Source: Nematocida ironsii
Lineage: Eukaryota > Microsporidia
Direction: 5' to 3'
DNA length: 64,000 nt
NCBI GenBank assembly: GCA_001642415.1
Contig: LTDK01000160.1
Span: 385-64,384 of the forward strand
Of this stretch, positions 46,503 to 56,165 are shown in pieces; within the stretch, counting starts at the first letter, position 1; each line of letters starts with the position of its first letter. A program made the position numbers and the translations under genes. Below the pieces are notes generated by a model. The model searched no databases. It was not told the DNA's origin and worked only from the letters and a program-made list of their open reading frames with translations.

Positions 46503-47684
46503 ATGAGTCATAGAAAGTATGAAGCACCAAGACACGGTTCCCTTGCATTCCTTCCAAGAAAGAGGGCAGAGAGAATAAGACCAAGAATTCCATCCTACCC
46601 ACAGGATGATGAGACACAGAAAGTGCATCTCACCACATACTTTGCATACAAGGCTGGTATGACCCACGTATTAAGAGTGGGAGAGAGAGAAGGCAGCAAG
46701 CTTAACAAGAGGGAGATAATTGACCCAGTGACCATTCTGGAGACACCAAAGTGTGTAGTATTCGGATTAGTTGGGTACAAGAAGACCCCAAGAGGCTTAG
46801 TCAATGTCAAGACAGTTCTTGCAGAGCACATTGACGAGTCTGTTAAGAGAAGATACTACAAGAGATACTACAGATCCAAGAAGACCGCACTCTCTAACTA
46901 CCCACTTAAGTACAAGAATGGAGTTATTGAGCAGGAAATCCAGGCCATCAGAGACAATGCAGATGTTATTAGAGTTTTAATCCACAGTCAAGCACCAAAG
47001 ATTAAGGCACTTAACACCAAGAAGGCTCACATCATGGAGTCCCAGCTGAATGGTGGATCCATCCAGGACAAGATTGACTTTGCTCTCTCTAACTTTGAAA
47101 AGGAAATATCCGCTCCAGACTGCTTCTCTAAAGAAGAAATGATTGACATCATTGGAGTAACCAAAGGAAAGGGATTCCAGAGTTGTACCAAGAGATGGGG
47201 AACTACTATCCTCCCAAGAAAGACAAACAAAGGTCTTAGAAAGGTTGCTTGTATTGGTGCCTGGCATCCAAGTAGAGTCATGTACTCCGTGCCAAGAGCT
47301 GGTCAGACTGGTTTCCACCACAGAGTCATGCAGAACAAGAGAGTGTACTTAGTTGGAGATGGGCAGTCCACAGACGCCTGCAAGACAGAGTACGATCTTA
47401 CTGAGAAGACAATCAACCCAATGGGAGGATTCGCTGGATACGGATATGTAAACAACGAGTTCATCATGGTTAAGGGATCTGTAGTAGGACCAAGAAAGAG
47501 AGTTCTTGTCCTTAGAAAGGTAGTTGGAAGAAAGTTCAAGAGCGGAAATGCTGAGTCCATCAACATCAAGTTCATCGATACCTCCTCTAAGATTGGAAGT
47601 GGTAGATTCCAAACCTCTGCTGAAAAGAAGCAGTTCTACGGAAAACTTAAATCCGATATTACAGCTGAGAATGAACAGGAATAA
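46503..47684 (+). CDS. RPL3: 60S ribosomal protein L3 (uL3)
   Basis: A 393-aa ribosomal protein near the peptidyl-transferase centre. 'MSHRKYEAPRHGSLAFLPRKRA' is the canonical start. 'DIIGVTKGKGFQSCTKRWGTTILPRKTNKGLRKVACIGAWHPSRVMYSVPRAGQTGFHHR' contains the highly conserved core, and 'INPMGGFAGYGYVNNEFIMVKGSVVGPRKRVLVLRK' follows. Length equals that of yeast Rpl3 (387 aa). Codon use is strongly biased and GC-richer than neighbours, as expected for a highly expressed gene. No intron is visible. Confidence 0.98.
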   Translation: MSHRKYEAPRHGSLAFLPRKRAERIRPRIPSYPQDDETQKVHLTTYFAYKAGMTHVLRVGEREGSKLNKREIIDPVTILETPKCVVFGLVGYKKTPRGLVNVKTVLAEHIDESVKRRYYKRYYRSKKTALSNYPLKYKNGVIEQEIQAIRDNADVIRVLIHSQAPKIKALNTKKAHIMESQLNGGSIQDKIDFALSNFEKEISAPDCFSKEEMIDIIGVTKGKGFQSCTKRWGTTILPRKTNKGLRKVACIGAWHPSRVMYSVPRAGQTGFHHRVMQNKRVYLVGDGQSTDACKTEYDLTEKTINPMGGFAGYGYVNNEFIMVKGSVVGPRKRVLVLRKVVGRKFKSGNAESINIKFIDTSSKIGSGRFQTSAEKKQFYGKLKSDITAENEQE

Positions 47685-48145
47685 TAAACTCTTTTCATTA
47701 GCTATGGCTATATCTGGCTCTTTAATTTTCGTGCACGGCAAGTTGCGCTGCCACTAATATTGTACCACCACCCGGCTCTGCTGCCTTTTAGTCATCCGAT
47801 GTGGTATTCTCCAATCTGACTATGCGCTATGCGCACTAAAACTTCTGCCCAGGCTTTTTTGTAGTGCAGAAGGCATATTAATACTCTTCAGTATACCTAG
47901 AGCATTTCTAGTATACTTATACTATTGCTATACGCTTTAGTATTATATTTTATACCTCTTCAATATAAATGGCTCTGGCCATGGCATCTGTATCTAGTAT
48001 AAATCACTGGATTGTTTTTGGCTATTAGTTTTTATATCAAACAGCGCTGCCAAGCTTCTAATATCTTTTCTGTTATAACGGCGCCCTTTATAATGGCGCG
48101 TTTTTGTCTATTTCGGGTTATATTGGTTTATTTTTTTATTATTAC
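47685..48145 (+). promoter_or_regulatory. Intergenic with TTTCGGGTTATATT motif before DcpS
   Basis: TTTCGGGTTATATT at 48111-48124, ~22 nt upstream of the DcpS ATG (48146). The preceding ~400 nt after RPL3 are moderately GC-rich with no recognised RNA or gene. Confidence 0.5.
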
Positions 48146-49003
48146 ATGGAGAAAAAAGATAAATTGAACAGATTTGTAGCTGAGTCTATTATAAACTCAC
48201 AGACCGGAAATATTTCTAAGGTGTTTTTGGGGAAAATTGACAATGAGCCAGCAATTCTCACACTGAACAAAGTGGCATTTGGCCAGGAATTCATACATCC
48301 AGAAAAAAATCATCTTATACATGAGAATGATGTGTACAGCAGCGGCACATTTGAGAACAGCGAGGCAGTGAAGTATGCTATAATACACCCTGCCACAGAA
48401 ACACAAATAAAAAAATACACTGCCTCAGAGCATATCATGGTTAAAGAGACTCCTAGTATGTATGCCGATAAAGTGCTTCCACTGGCCCTTAGAAGCAGCC
48501 CTAACTGCAAGTGGGTCGATACTATTTTCAGCCAGTCTATCGGACACTCTGTTCCCTGCATAACTGAAGGAAAAGAAGAAGTTCTTTTTTTAGACAGCGA
48601 GTTTCTTATTTGTCCAGATTTAAAATGGGACAGAAAGACAGCTGAATCGCTCTACTTGCTTGTTCTGTTAAAAGACCCAGAAATATATACAATACGAGAG
48701 CTGCGCCAGGAGCACATTCCTCTCCTTGAAAGAATCCAAGCAAGCATTCAAAAAGTGCTCAGTACATACGAATACAGAATGGACCAAGTAATGGTATACT
48801 TCCACTACTACCCAACCTTCTACAGAGCCCATATTCATGTTTCTTCTGTCTCCTCAAACTGGGCAGGAAGATCCATTGGAAGCTCTATACTACTGCATGA
48901 TGTTATTGAGGGGCTAAAAATCTCCTCAACGTTTTTTAAAGATAAAACAATGGAAATATGCCTAGCAAAGGGCTCTTATCTATACGAAGCGTATTCTAAA
49001 TAG
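48146..49003 (+). CDS. DCS1: Scavenger mRNA-decapping enzyme DcpS/Dcs1
   Basis: A 285-aa HIT-family pyrophosphatase that hydrolyses the m7GpppN cap left after 3'-5' mRNA decay. 'IYTIRELRQEHIPLLERIQ' (family 'IRDLR..HLPLL..I') and 'QVMVYFHYYPTFYRAHIHVSSV' are diagnostic; 'GRSIGSSILLHDVIEGL' is the C-terminal block. In the HIT triad the first histidine of HxHxH is replaced by Arg ('YRAHIHV'), while the central and last His, including the catalytic one, remain. The frame extends to 48104 but begins with TTG; ATG 48146 gives the short N-terminus. It is slightly shorter than yeast Dcs1 (350 aa). Confidence 0.9.
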   Translation: MEKKDKLNRFVAESIINSQTGNISKVFLGKIDNEPAILTLNKVAFGQEFIHPEKNHLIHENDVYSSGTFENSEAVKYAIIHPATETQIKKYTASEHIMVKETPSMYADKVLPLALRSSPNCKWVDTIFSQSIGHSVPCITEGKEEVLFLDSEFLICPDLKWDRKTAESLYLLVLLKDPEIYTIRELRQEHIPLLERIQASIQKVLSTYEYRMDQVMVYFHYYPTFYRAHIHVSSVSSNWAGRSIGSSILLHDVIEGLKISSTFFKDKTMEICLAKGSYLYEAYSK

Positions 49004-49978
49004 GCATACCAGAAGAAATTATAACTTGTCTTGTAATTAATACATAGTATTATGTATAATAATACAGTGCAGTATTTTATGTCATATTTGCTTGTTATTT
49101 ATATAACTTTGTTACGCATGCTATTATCTAGTCTATGCTCTTTTCTTTACAGCAATACATGCTTTAGTCTCTAGTATGTTTCTAAATAGCACAGAATTCA
49201 ACAAAATGTGTAAATCTTAAAGGTGGTTGGAGTGAGCCAATTTTTATTTTTAGAATTAAATACTTCTATGTTTAGTAGGCCCGTGTATTTACATTATTTA
49301 TGTTATTGTTTTTATAATTAGTAGTATAAAAACTTTCTGCTATCTGAAATATTTATTACAAATAATAGAAAGTTTATAATTGCTTTATAAATTACTACCA
49401 ATCCGAAGAAATGAAAGCATTGAGTTGTTCCGAGAAATTTTAGACAAGCTGCGAAGCTGAACCGATAATTGGATTTTTTATGGGCCACAAATTATAAATC
49501 TTGAATGAGTTTAAGTAGTTACACGGGGTTGTTCCAACTTTTCGAAATATAAATGGGCCCAAGTAACTTTAGGAATCGAACCCAAGCCTTCTAAATTTAT
49601 TAGACGTTCTGCCACTAAACTAAGTTACCCGAATATAATTTTAAATATGTGTTATTGCTCTGGTATACTAAATTGAATTATAACTGGGTATTATACACAT
49701 AACCCGAAATTATATATTGTGCAAGAAGGGAATAGATTGTACTGAATAGTTGCCAATAAATTATTGTTTGTTTATACGCATTTGTTTGTTAAGTTGAGTT
49801 GAGTTGTTGTGTAGATTGAATTATAAAATGAATTGTTAGCTTGGTGTGTGAGAGCAGAAACTATACAATTTTTAGAAAAATAATATTATTTATGTAAATA
49901 GCCCAATATTTTTTAATTACTATATGGGTATATATGTATATAAAAGAAAATATGTAGTAAAAATAATAATTATGTAAT
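49004..49978. other. Intergenic, about 975 nt around the tRNA-like gene
   Basis: AT-rich apart from ~49380-49560, which is less so and has no recognised RNA. ATAACCCGAAAT lies at 49699-49710, near the tRNA 5' end. A short AGTTGAGTTG repeat is near 49795. Confidence 0.4.
49561..49629 (-). tRNA. tRNA-like gene with a shortened anticodon loop (possibly degenerate)
   Basis: The minus strand folds as a tRNA. Acceptor GGTAACT/AGTTACT is paired throughout (one G-U), D stem GTTT/GAAC has loop AGTGGCA, and T stem TTGGG/CCTAA has loop TTCGATT. The A box TAGTTTAGTGG and B box GGTTCGATTCC are near consensus. But the anticodon arm TCTAA-TAAAT-TTAGA has only a 5-nt loop, so the molecule is 69 nt and no standard anticodon can be read. 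If the top pair opens, a 7-nt loop with AAA is formed but with T at position 37. No T-run terminator follows. A tRNA pseudogene or aberrant tRNA is the safest call. Confidence 0.6.
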
Positions 49979-52552
49979 TTATTGAATAGATTCTCTTTGT
50001 AGAGTACTGTCTGCTATGTAATAAGCAAAGTACTCTGTCTTGTACACTGGGGCTTCATCGATCACTGCACACTCCTCATCAAGTGTTCTTGCTATTATTT
50101 CGTATCCATTACTGCTTTCTACCTGTAAGAATATTTTCGAAATATCAGTTGTAATTGTCTGCTCAATGAATCGTTGGATCGGCCTTGCACCATATTCTAT
50201 GCTGTATGCCTCGTCTATTATCTTTCTCTTTACATCATCAGATATATTTATGTGCAGCTTGTTCTTTTCTAATCGCTCATTAATTTCATTTAGGTAGATT
50301 TCAATTATCTCGAAGAGACCTTCTGTGCGCAATGGATTGAATATCTGTATGCCATCAAGCCTATTTATAAACTCGGGTGGGAAGAACTGTTTTACTGCTT
50401 CCATGACTTTTTCTTTCTGCATTCCAGCTATGAGGGTTCCTGATCCTAGATTTGAAGTGAGAAGTATCACTGTGTTAGTAAAGTCTACCACTCTACCTTG
50501 CCCATCTGTTAGTCTTCCATCATCTAGTACCTGCAGGAATATATTGGAAACTCTTTTATGTGCCTTTTCAATCTCATCAATAAGAACAATACTGTATGGC
50601 TTGTTTCGTATTTTCTCTGTTAAGTATCCTCCTGTCTCGTATCCCACGTACCCGGGTGGCGCACCAATTAGTCTACTTACAGAGTGCTCCTCCATATACT
50701 CACTCATGTCAATACGCACCATTGCTTTTTCATCGTCGAATAGCTCATAGGCAAGCGATTTTGCAAGCTGTGTCTTTCCTACACCAGTTGGACCAAGGAA
50801 TAGGAATGATCCAATCGGTCTGTTTATACGGCCAAATCCTGCTTTATTCCTTATTATTGCATTTGTTAGGGCCTTTATAGGCTCTTCCTGCCCTATCACC
50901 CTCTTTGCAAGCCTGGACTCTAATTCAAGCAATCTTTTGTTCTCCATTAGTGTAAGTCTTTTTGCAGGAATTCCTGTAATGCTGGACACCATGTCAGCAA
51001 TGTTTTCTGGCCGTATGCAGATCTGCTCGTTTGTCTTTTCTAGTTCTCTCAGCTCACCCTCAATTTCTGGTATTGCGAATGATTTTATATCATAGGCTGC
51101 TGCACTGTTTCTTGTTCTCTCTGCCTCCCCAAGCCTTATCTTCAACTCTTCTAGCTTTGTCTTAAACTTCTTTCTTTTTAAGATGTGCTCCATTCTTCGT
51201 GAGTATTCCTTTTCCATTGGAACAAGCTTGTCTTGAAGATTCTTAATCTTTGTCTCTACTTTCTCTCGCCTCTCCTCGGTCTTTATTGTTGGGTCTCTCT
51301 TGCTGTCTGATATAATTGCTTCTTTCTCTATTTCTGCTGCCCATATCTTTGATTTTATATTCATTATGTCTGATGGCTCACTTTCCAATGCAACCTTAAC
51401 AGATGCACAGGCTGCATCCAGCAAGGTTATTGCTGTGTCTGGCATGTGCCCGCTTGTTAGGTATCTGTGCCCCATCTGTGCTGCGCATTCTAGAGTTTCA
51501 TTAAGAATGTTCAGCCCATGGTATGACTCAAACCTTTCTCTCAGCCCCCTCAGTATAGTAACTGTATCCTCAACCGATGGCTCAGACACACTTACAGAAA
51601 CAAACCTTCTCTCAAATGCCGGGTCTTTCTCAACGTACTGTTTGTACTCAATGTATGTCGTGGCTCCTATGCACCTAATCAGCCCAGATGCAAGCCCTGG
51701 TTTTAGTAGATTGGCGGCATTCATTGCACCCTGCGTCTTCCCTGCACCAAGAACCATGTGGATCTCATCAATAAACAAAATTACTTTTCTGTTTGACTCT
51801 TCCGCGGCCTTAATTAGCTTTTTAAGCCTCTCCTCAAACTGCCCATGGTACATTGTTCCTGCCACTAGTGCCCCTAGATCTACGCTGTATATTGTACATC
51901 CAGACAAAGCAGGAGCCTGCCCATTTGCTATTAACTGCGCTAGCCCGTTCACTATCGCAGTCTTTCCTACACCTGGCTCTCCAAGAAGCATTGCATTTGA
52001 CTTGATTTTTTTGGTCAGTATTTCAAGCACTGCGCGAATTTCTTTGTCTCTTCCTATCACAGGATCAAACAATCCGTCTCGGGCCTGCTGTATCATGTCA
52101 ACGGCAAAGTCCTCTATTGCTAGGTCCTCCCTCTCTTTCACATTTTCTATTCTGTCTAATATCTCTTTAAGGTTCACTTGATTAAGTATATGCGCAATAC
52201 TCGGCGTCTTTAGTATTCCATACAATATATGCACCTCCTTTATTGGCGTGCTTTCTTTTTGTGATATCTCCTTTATATGCCCTATGAATATACCCAGCTC
52301 GGCTTCGTTTATTCTTGGCTGTGTATGCCCGGACGCTTTGCTCTGGCCTTCTATGTAATTCTTTACCGTGTTCTTTATCTCGCTATAACTGTTCTTGATT
52401 ACTCTTTTTACTTCTTTGCTGTCCCTATCTAGCAGCGCAGCAAGAACATGCACTGGGTCTAAAGTGTATGATCTTTGCTCCTTCGCTATGACTTCTGCCT
52501 TTTGTATAATCTCTGTTAGTTCTTGTGAATTGAGTCCTTGCCCGTATGTCAT
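49979..52552 (-). CDS. HSP104: Hsp104/ClpB-type AAA+ disaggregase
   Basis: An 857-aa protein that extracts and refolds aggregated proteins with Hsp70. An N-terminal Clp-N repeat domain (~1-145) is followed by AAA-1 with Walker A 'GEPGVGKTAI' near residue 190 and 'VILFIDEIHMVLGAG', a coiled-coil middle domain (~395-530), and AAA-2 with 'GPTGVGKTQLAK' near 588, 'SEYMEEHSVSRLIGAPPGYVGYETGG' and 'VLIDEIEKAH'. The C-terminal D2 small domain has 'YGARPIQRFIE'. Length equals bacterial ClpB and is ~50 residues shorter than yeast Hsp104. The acidic DDLD tail of cytosolic Hsp104 is absent and no presequence is visible; cytosolic placement is inferred. Confidence 0.96.
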   Translation of the reverse strand: MTYGQGLNSQELTEIIQKAEVIAKEQRSYTLDPVHVLAALLDRDSKEVKRVIKNSYSEIKNTVKNYIEGQSKASGHTQPRINEAELGIFIGHIKEISQKESTPIKEVHILYGILKTPSIAHILNQVNLKEILDRIENVKEREDLAIEDFAVDMIQQARDGLFDPVIGRDKEIRAVLEILTKKIKSNAMLLGEPGVGKTAIVNGLAQLIANGQAPALSGCTIYSVDLGALVAGTMYHGQFEERLKKLIKAAEESNRKVILFIDEIHMVLGAGKTQGAMNAANLLKPGLASGLIRCIGATTYIEYKQYVEKDPAFERRFVSVSVSEPSVEDTVTILRGLRERFESYHGLNILNETLECAAQMGHRYLTSGHMPDTAITLLDAACASVKVALESEPSDIMNIKSKIWAAEIEKEAIISDSKRDPTIKTEERREKVETKIKNLQDKLVPMEKEYSRRMEHILKRKKFKTKLEELKIRLGEAERTRNSAAAYDIKSFAIPEIEGELRELEKTNEQICIRPENIADMVSSITGIPAKRLTLMENKRLLELESRLAKRVIGQEEPIKALTNAIIRNKAGFGRINRPIGSFLFLGPTGVGKTQLAKSLAYELFDDEKAMVRIDMSEYMEEHSVSRLIGAPPGYVGYETGGYLTEKIRNKPYSIVLIDEIEKAHKRVSNIFLQVLDDGRLTDGQGRVVDFTNTVILLTSNLGSGTLIAGMQKEKVMEAVKQFFPPEFINRLDGIQIFNPLRTEGLFEIIEIYLNEINERLEKNKLHINISDDVKRKIIDEAYSIEYGARPIQRFIEQTITTDISKIFLQVESSNGYEIIARTLDEECAVIDEAPVYKTEYFAYYIADSTLQRESIQ

Positions 52553-53247
52553 GCTCTGCTATTTTTTTTATTCTTTTATACTTTTATCCTTCTGGTTTAT
52601 TCTAGAATATTTCTAATATGGATCTGGAATTTTCCGGACTTTTCTATATAGAGCACTAACTATATAGCCATGAACTAATACCAAATACGCTCTGATTAGA
52701 AAATACTACGCAGTGTTTTTCTTTATAATTTCGGGTGTATCATATTATATATATTTCGGATTATTTTATTTTGTTTATGGTGTTATGCCTTCATATATTT
52801 TGTAGAAATATAATGTGTACATAGAAAAATCTGCTATAATTCCACCAGGAATGGGTTTAAATTATTAAAAATAATAAGAAATAGTATAAGAAACACAGAA
52901 TGATTATATAACCCGAAAAAGTCGATAAAACTGCCAAATAAATCGGCGCTAACAAATTCAGATGGGATAAGAAATAGAATTATCTTTATTTCGGGCTATA
53001 TTAGTATTGTTGTAAAGCTTGCTATACTTTAATGCGCAATGATTAATATATAACAGTAATATATCAGCAACTAGATATTTTTATATAAACAATTAATTAA
53101 TCTATATTATTAATGCAAAACAGTATTTGCGCATAGGTAGTAACAAATAATTAATTTTATAGGACAGGTGAGCATATGCAGAAACAGCAGCTGAACATTA
53201 TTTAATTTTATAAAAGCTTAAAATTTTAGACACAAAAGAAGAATTAT
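52553..53247. promoter_or_regulatory. Divergent intergenic with several CGGG motifs
   Basis: Between divergent Hsp104 and the propeller-like gene. Copies: TTTCGGGTGTAT (~52729-52740), ATAACCCGAAAAA (52908-52920) and TTTCGGGCTATA (~52989-53000). All are possible promoter elements for the two genes. Otherwise AT-rich. Confidence 0.5.
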
Positions 53248-54171
53248 ATGACAGTAAAATGCCCAAAACTAGCAAAAGGAAATAATGACACAGAAAAAGT
53301 GCGGTTTGTTTTTCCAGATGAAATATTCTCTGTGCATACTGGAAAAGAAATGCTTGTAGTTCTGCTGAATGGAAAAGTATTCAAAAAACAAGAGCGCACG
53401 GCAGAAATAACAGAAATCCCAGAAGACAAGAGATATGTTGAAATATTTGATTTGAAGGAAGTTATCAAACACACAGAAACAATCGACAAGAAAGTATATA
53501 TAATTACGCCCACCACGCTTTATAGAACAAGCATTTCGGGTGAACAGGAAAAAGAGAGCACTCTTTATACACTACACAAAGACGATTTCTCCAAAACATG
53601 TGCATTTTCAATAGCTGAAGATGAAAGTATGATGGTGTATGGCGATTATGAAGGAAAAATTACTGTAAAACAGGAAGACGGCCAGTATGACTATACTGAG
53701 CACGAAGATGCAATTGTTGACATCGTAATACTTAAAAGAGTAATATTCACTGCAAGTGAGGACGGAATGCTTCTTAAAACAAAAATAGGAGAAACTGAGC
53801 CAAAAGATGCATATGAAATAGGAAAGCCAATCCGATATCTAGGCAAGTTAGACAATAAAATGGTTATTTTAGATGCTTATGGAACTCCATATGTTCTAAG
53901 CAAAGCAATAAATGACTTAAAAAAAGAGAAAAAACTGACAAGAAAGATAACAGATGTGCAAAAAATACATAATGCTCTGTATGTGTCACACAACAACGAG
54001 TACTATAGAATAACAACGTACAAATCTGCCACTAAAATACAGATGCCTGCTAAAAGAATAGATGGTCTTTTTGTTTATAAAAACCAACTATACTTCTATG
54101 CAGGAGAGGAGGTCTCCGGCTGGGATGTGAAAAAGCCAACAGAGCTAGAGGAGTTTTTTGAAGATTTATAA
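53248..54171 (+). CDS. WD40/beta-propeller-like protein, unknown function
   Basis: A 307-aa soluble, beta-rich protein with weak repeats of ~40 residues, for example 'MMVYGDYEGKITVKQEDGQYDYTEHEDAIVDIVILKRVIFTASEDGMLLKTKIG', a WD-repeat-like cycle without the WD dipeptides. The length would allow one 6- to 7-blade propeller. The C-terminus 'GWDVKKPTELEEFFEDL' is acidic. No family assigned. The ATG at 53248 lies behind an A-rich leader. Confidence 0.7.
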   Translation: MTVKCPKLAKGNNDTEKVRFVFPDEIFSVHTGKEMLVVLLNGKVFKKQERTAEITEIPEDKRYVEIFDLKEVIKHTETIDKKVYIITPTTLYRTSISGEQEKESTLYTLHKDDFSKTCAFSIAEDESMMVYGDYEGKITVKQEDGQYDYTEHEDAIVDIVILKRVIFTASEDGMLLKTKIGETEPKDAYEIGKPIRYLGKLDNKMVILDAYGTPYVLSKAINDLKKEKKLTRKITDVQKIHNALYVSHNNEYYRITTYKSATKIQMPAKRIDGLFVYKNQLYFYAGEEVSGWDVKKPTELEEFFEDL

Positions 54172-54726
54172 GAAAAACCTGCTATAAAAGTATGTCTAGG
54201 TATAAATAAATCATACACAACGTCATAATCTACTTAAAAACATCTTTAAATAATGAGAAACCGCATGAAGATATACATAATATTTATCTAAGAATCAAAT
54301 AACAAATTTAATAAAAATAGTATTATACAACGAATATTTGTTGTGTAATTAGGTTAACAAATGTTTATGACCATTCTAGAGGCCTTCTAAGAATTATATG
54401 AGTATTGATATAAAATTGGTATTTATGAATATTATTATAAATGTTCATTTTAAACCTCCTAAACTTGGTATACTTTAGAATATAAACTTTTCACGCTGCG
54501 AATTAAAGAATATATGTATTTACTATTAGAATAAAAGTGCTTAAAAAATATTTAGAATTACATTTATAATTAGGCTGGTTATAAATAAACCTGTATTTAG
54601 TGCCATACAATGCACTAATAAGCATTATGTAACAAGCATTTATCAATTTATAATTAAACATTTAGTGATTTAAGTTTAATTGTATGATACTAGCATTCTT
54701 AAGAATATTTCGAGATATAATAAAAC
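54172..54726. other. Intergenic, nothing recognised
   Basis: Very AT-rich. ATTTCGAGATATA near 54707-54719, two bases away from the standard motif, sits a few bases before the LTR. Confidence 0.35.
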
Positions 54727-54731
54727 TATAC

Positions 54732-55071
54732 TGATGTACTCACGTGGAGTAACACTGTCGCCGTTCTGCCGCATAGCCAAGAGAGAGAAGAAAGTAAAAC
54801 AGGAAAGCTCTTTATTGTCTTTAGGAAGCGGCCCAAGCCTGCGCGGAAACGGAGTCCTGGGCGCAGTGGCATTAGGCCTAGCGCTGAAGTTAAGCCGTCA
54901 ATGCTTCCCTGAGTCTCTTCCTAAATTAGGAGAAGAGATTCGGTTAAATAGTCGGAAGTTGATATATTGATTCAGAGATCCCGGCCTTTTGTTTTAGCGG
55001 GATCACTGCGCGAGCTGGCGCGCAGACGGATCGCCCTCGAGGGCTCCCGTCTGAGTAGTGATGTCACCACA
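54732..55071 (-). mobile_element. Diverged solo LTR (340 bp)
   Basis: Starts TGATGTACTCACG and ends GTCACCACA, matching both ends of the LTR at 40510-40838. It shares the internal order TTAAATA (TATA position, 54944-54950), AATAAAG on the minus strand (54810-54816), and the GATCCCGGCC...GCGGGATC hairpin. The interior has diverged strongly. Flanks TATAC (54727-54731) and TATAT (55072-55076) differ at one base, as expected for an older duplication. It abuts the stop codon of the tail-anchored gene at 55077. Confidence 0.85.
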
Positions 55072-55076
55072 TATAT

Positions 55077-55910
55077 CTAATATATCTTTATAGTATATCT
55101 TGTGAAAAGTATTCCTAAAAATAGAATAGCTACGCATAAAAGCATTGTATTTTTAACTAACTTTTTAATATTAAAAAAGTTCTCTTGAGTATCTTCTTTA
55201 GTATGCTCTATACACAATATATTAGTGCATGGTGCGTAATTGTCATTTTCCGTAGAATTCACTTGCGTGGCGTTTAAATTGTTTGAGTCTATTATTGTAT
55301 ATAGACTGTTTAAAGCTTCGGATATGTCAAAATTATTATCATTCATAATATTATATTCATTTGGGTTGTTGTCATGCGTAGATTCAATAATAGCAGAATT
55401 ATCTATACAAGACATCTTAGCATTTGAAGAATTACTACAATTTTTATATATCTGCGGGCGTACAGATAGTATCTCTGCTTCAGCAGGGGTATTGGTATTT
55501 ATTAAAATAGTTGAACATTGGTTTTTAGGATTGGAATTGTTAGTATCTTTAATATATGCTGAGGCTTCAGCATTAGCATTGGAGATTGAATTTTGGGCAA
55601 AAAATTTTGGTGTATATATTTCGGCTATATAATCAATAGTAATAATCGTTGCGAGCGCATCTTTATCTTTGGTAGATGATACTTTGGGCTGAGAAAAAGG
55701 AGGAATCTGCTTGTGCGAATTGCTAGAATTGTCTAGAGATAGAGCATTAGAATATGAAGGCTTATCATTACAACAATTTTCAAACGAATTATTAGAATAC
55801 CAAGGGCGGCCTATTCCTGTTGTTGAACCATCTGATTTTCTATATGGTAGATTTTCTACATGATTGTTTGGTCTATATAGTCTATTTCGAGTTTTATTTT
55901 TTTTTCCCAT
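55077..55910 (-). CDS. Asn/Ser-rich tail-anchored protein, unknown function
   Basis: A 277-aa protein, rich in Asn, Ser and Thr, with one hydrophobic segment near the C-terminus ('TMLLCVAILFLGILFTRYTIKIY', residues ~254-277) and no signal peptide. This is the plan of a tail-anchored protein with a cytosolic domain. No family recognised. Its TAG stop (55077-55079) directly precedes the LTR flank, so its 3' UTR now lies in the LTR, whose AATAAA on the same strand could supply polyadenylation (inference). The LTR may also have altered the original C-terminus. Confidence 0.6.
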   Translation of the reverse strand: MGKKNKTRNRLYRPNNHVENLPYRKSDGSTTGIGRPWYSNNSFENCCNDKPSYSNALSLDNSSNSHKQIPPFSQPKVSSTKDKDALATIITIDYIAEIYTPKFFAQNSISNANAEASAYIKDTNNSNPKNQCSTILINTNTPAEAEILSVRPQIYKNCSNSSNAKMSCIDNSAIIESTHDNNPNEYNIMNDNNFDISEALNSLYTIIDSNNLNATQVNSTENDNYAPCTNILCIEHTKEDTQENFFNIKKLVKNTMLLCVAILFLGILFTRYTIKIY

Positions 55911-55979
55911 TGTTGTTAAACGTTATTTATATGTAAAAAAATAAATAGTTATATTTGTTATATAATAAAACTGATATTT

Positions 55980-56165
55980 GTGTTGTATACTAAGACTAAT
56001 ATTAGTATCATAATACATGAGTTATCTAAATGTTTACATAAACATGACAGTATAAATTAAATCAAAAATATTTGTTGACACAATACGTCAACATAAATTA
56101 AATTGGTTATACGGCCTATAAACACGTATTCAAAATTTAATAAACATTAAAGTATCTTAATGACT
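55980..56165. repeat. Dispersed AT-rich repeat, copy B
   Basis: Resembles 383-576. It begins TGTTGTATACTAAGACTA, has ACATGAGTTA, TTGACACAATACGTCAAC in the middle, TATAAACACG and AATAAACATTAAAG, and ends at ATGACT. A short related TATATAAGAGTTTCCG...AATAAAG piece lies at 56360-56400. Confidence 0.5.
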
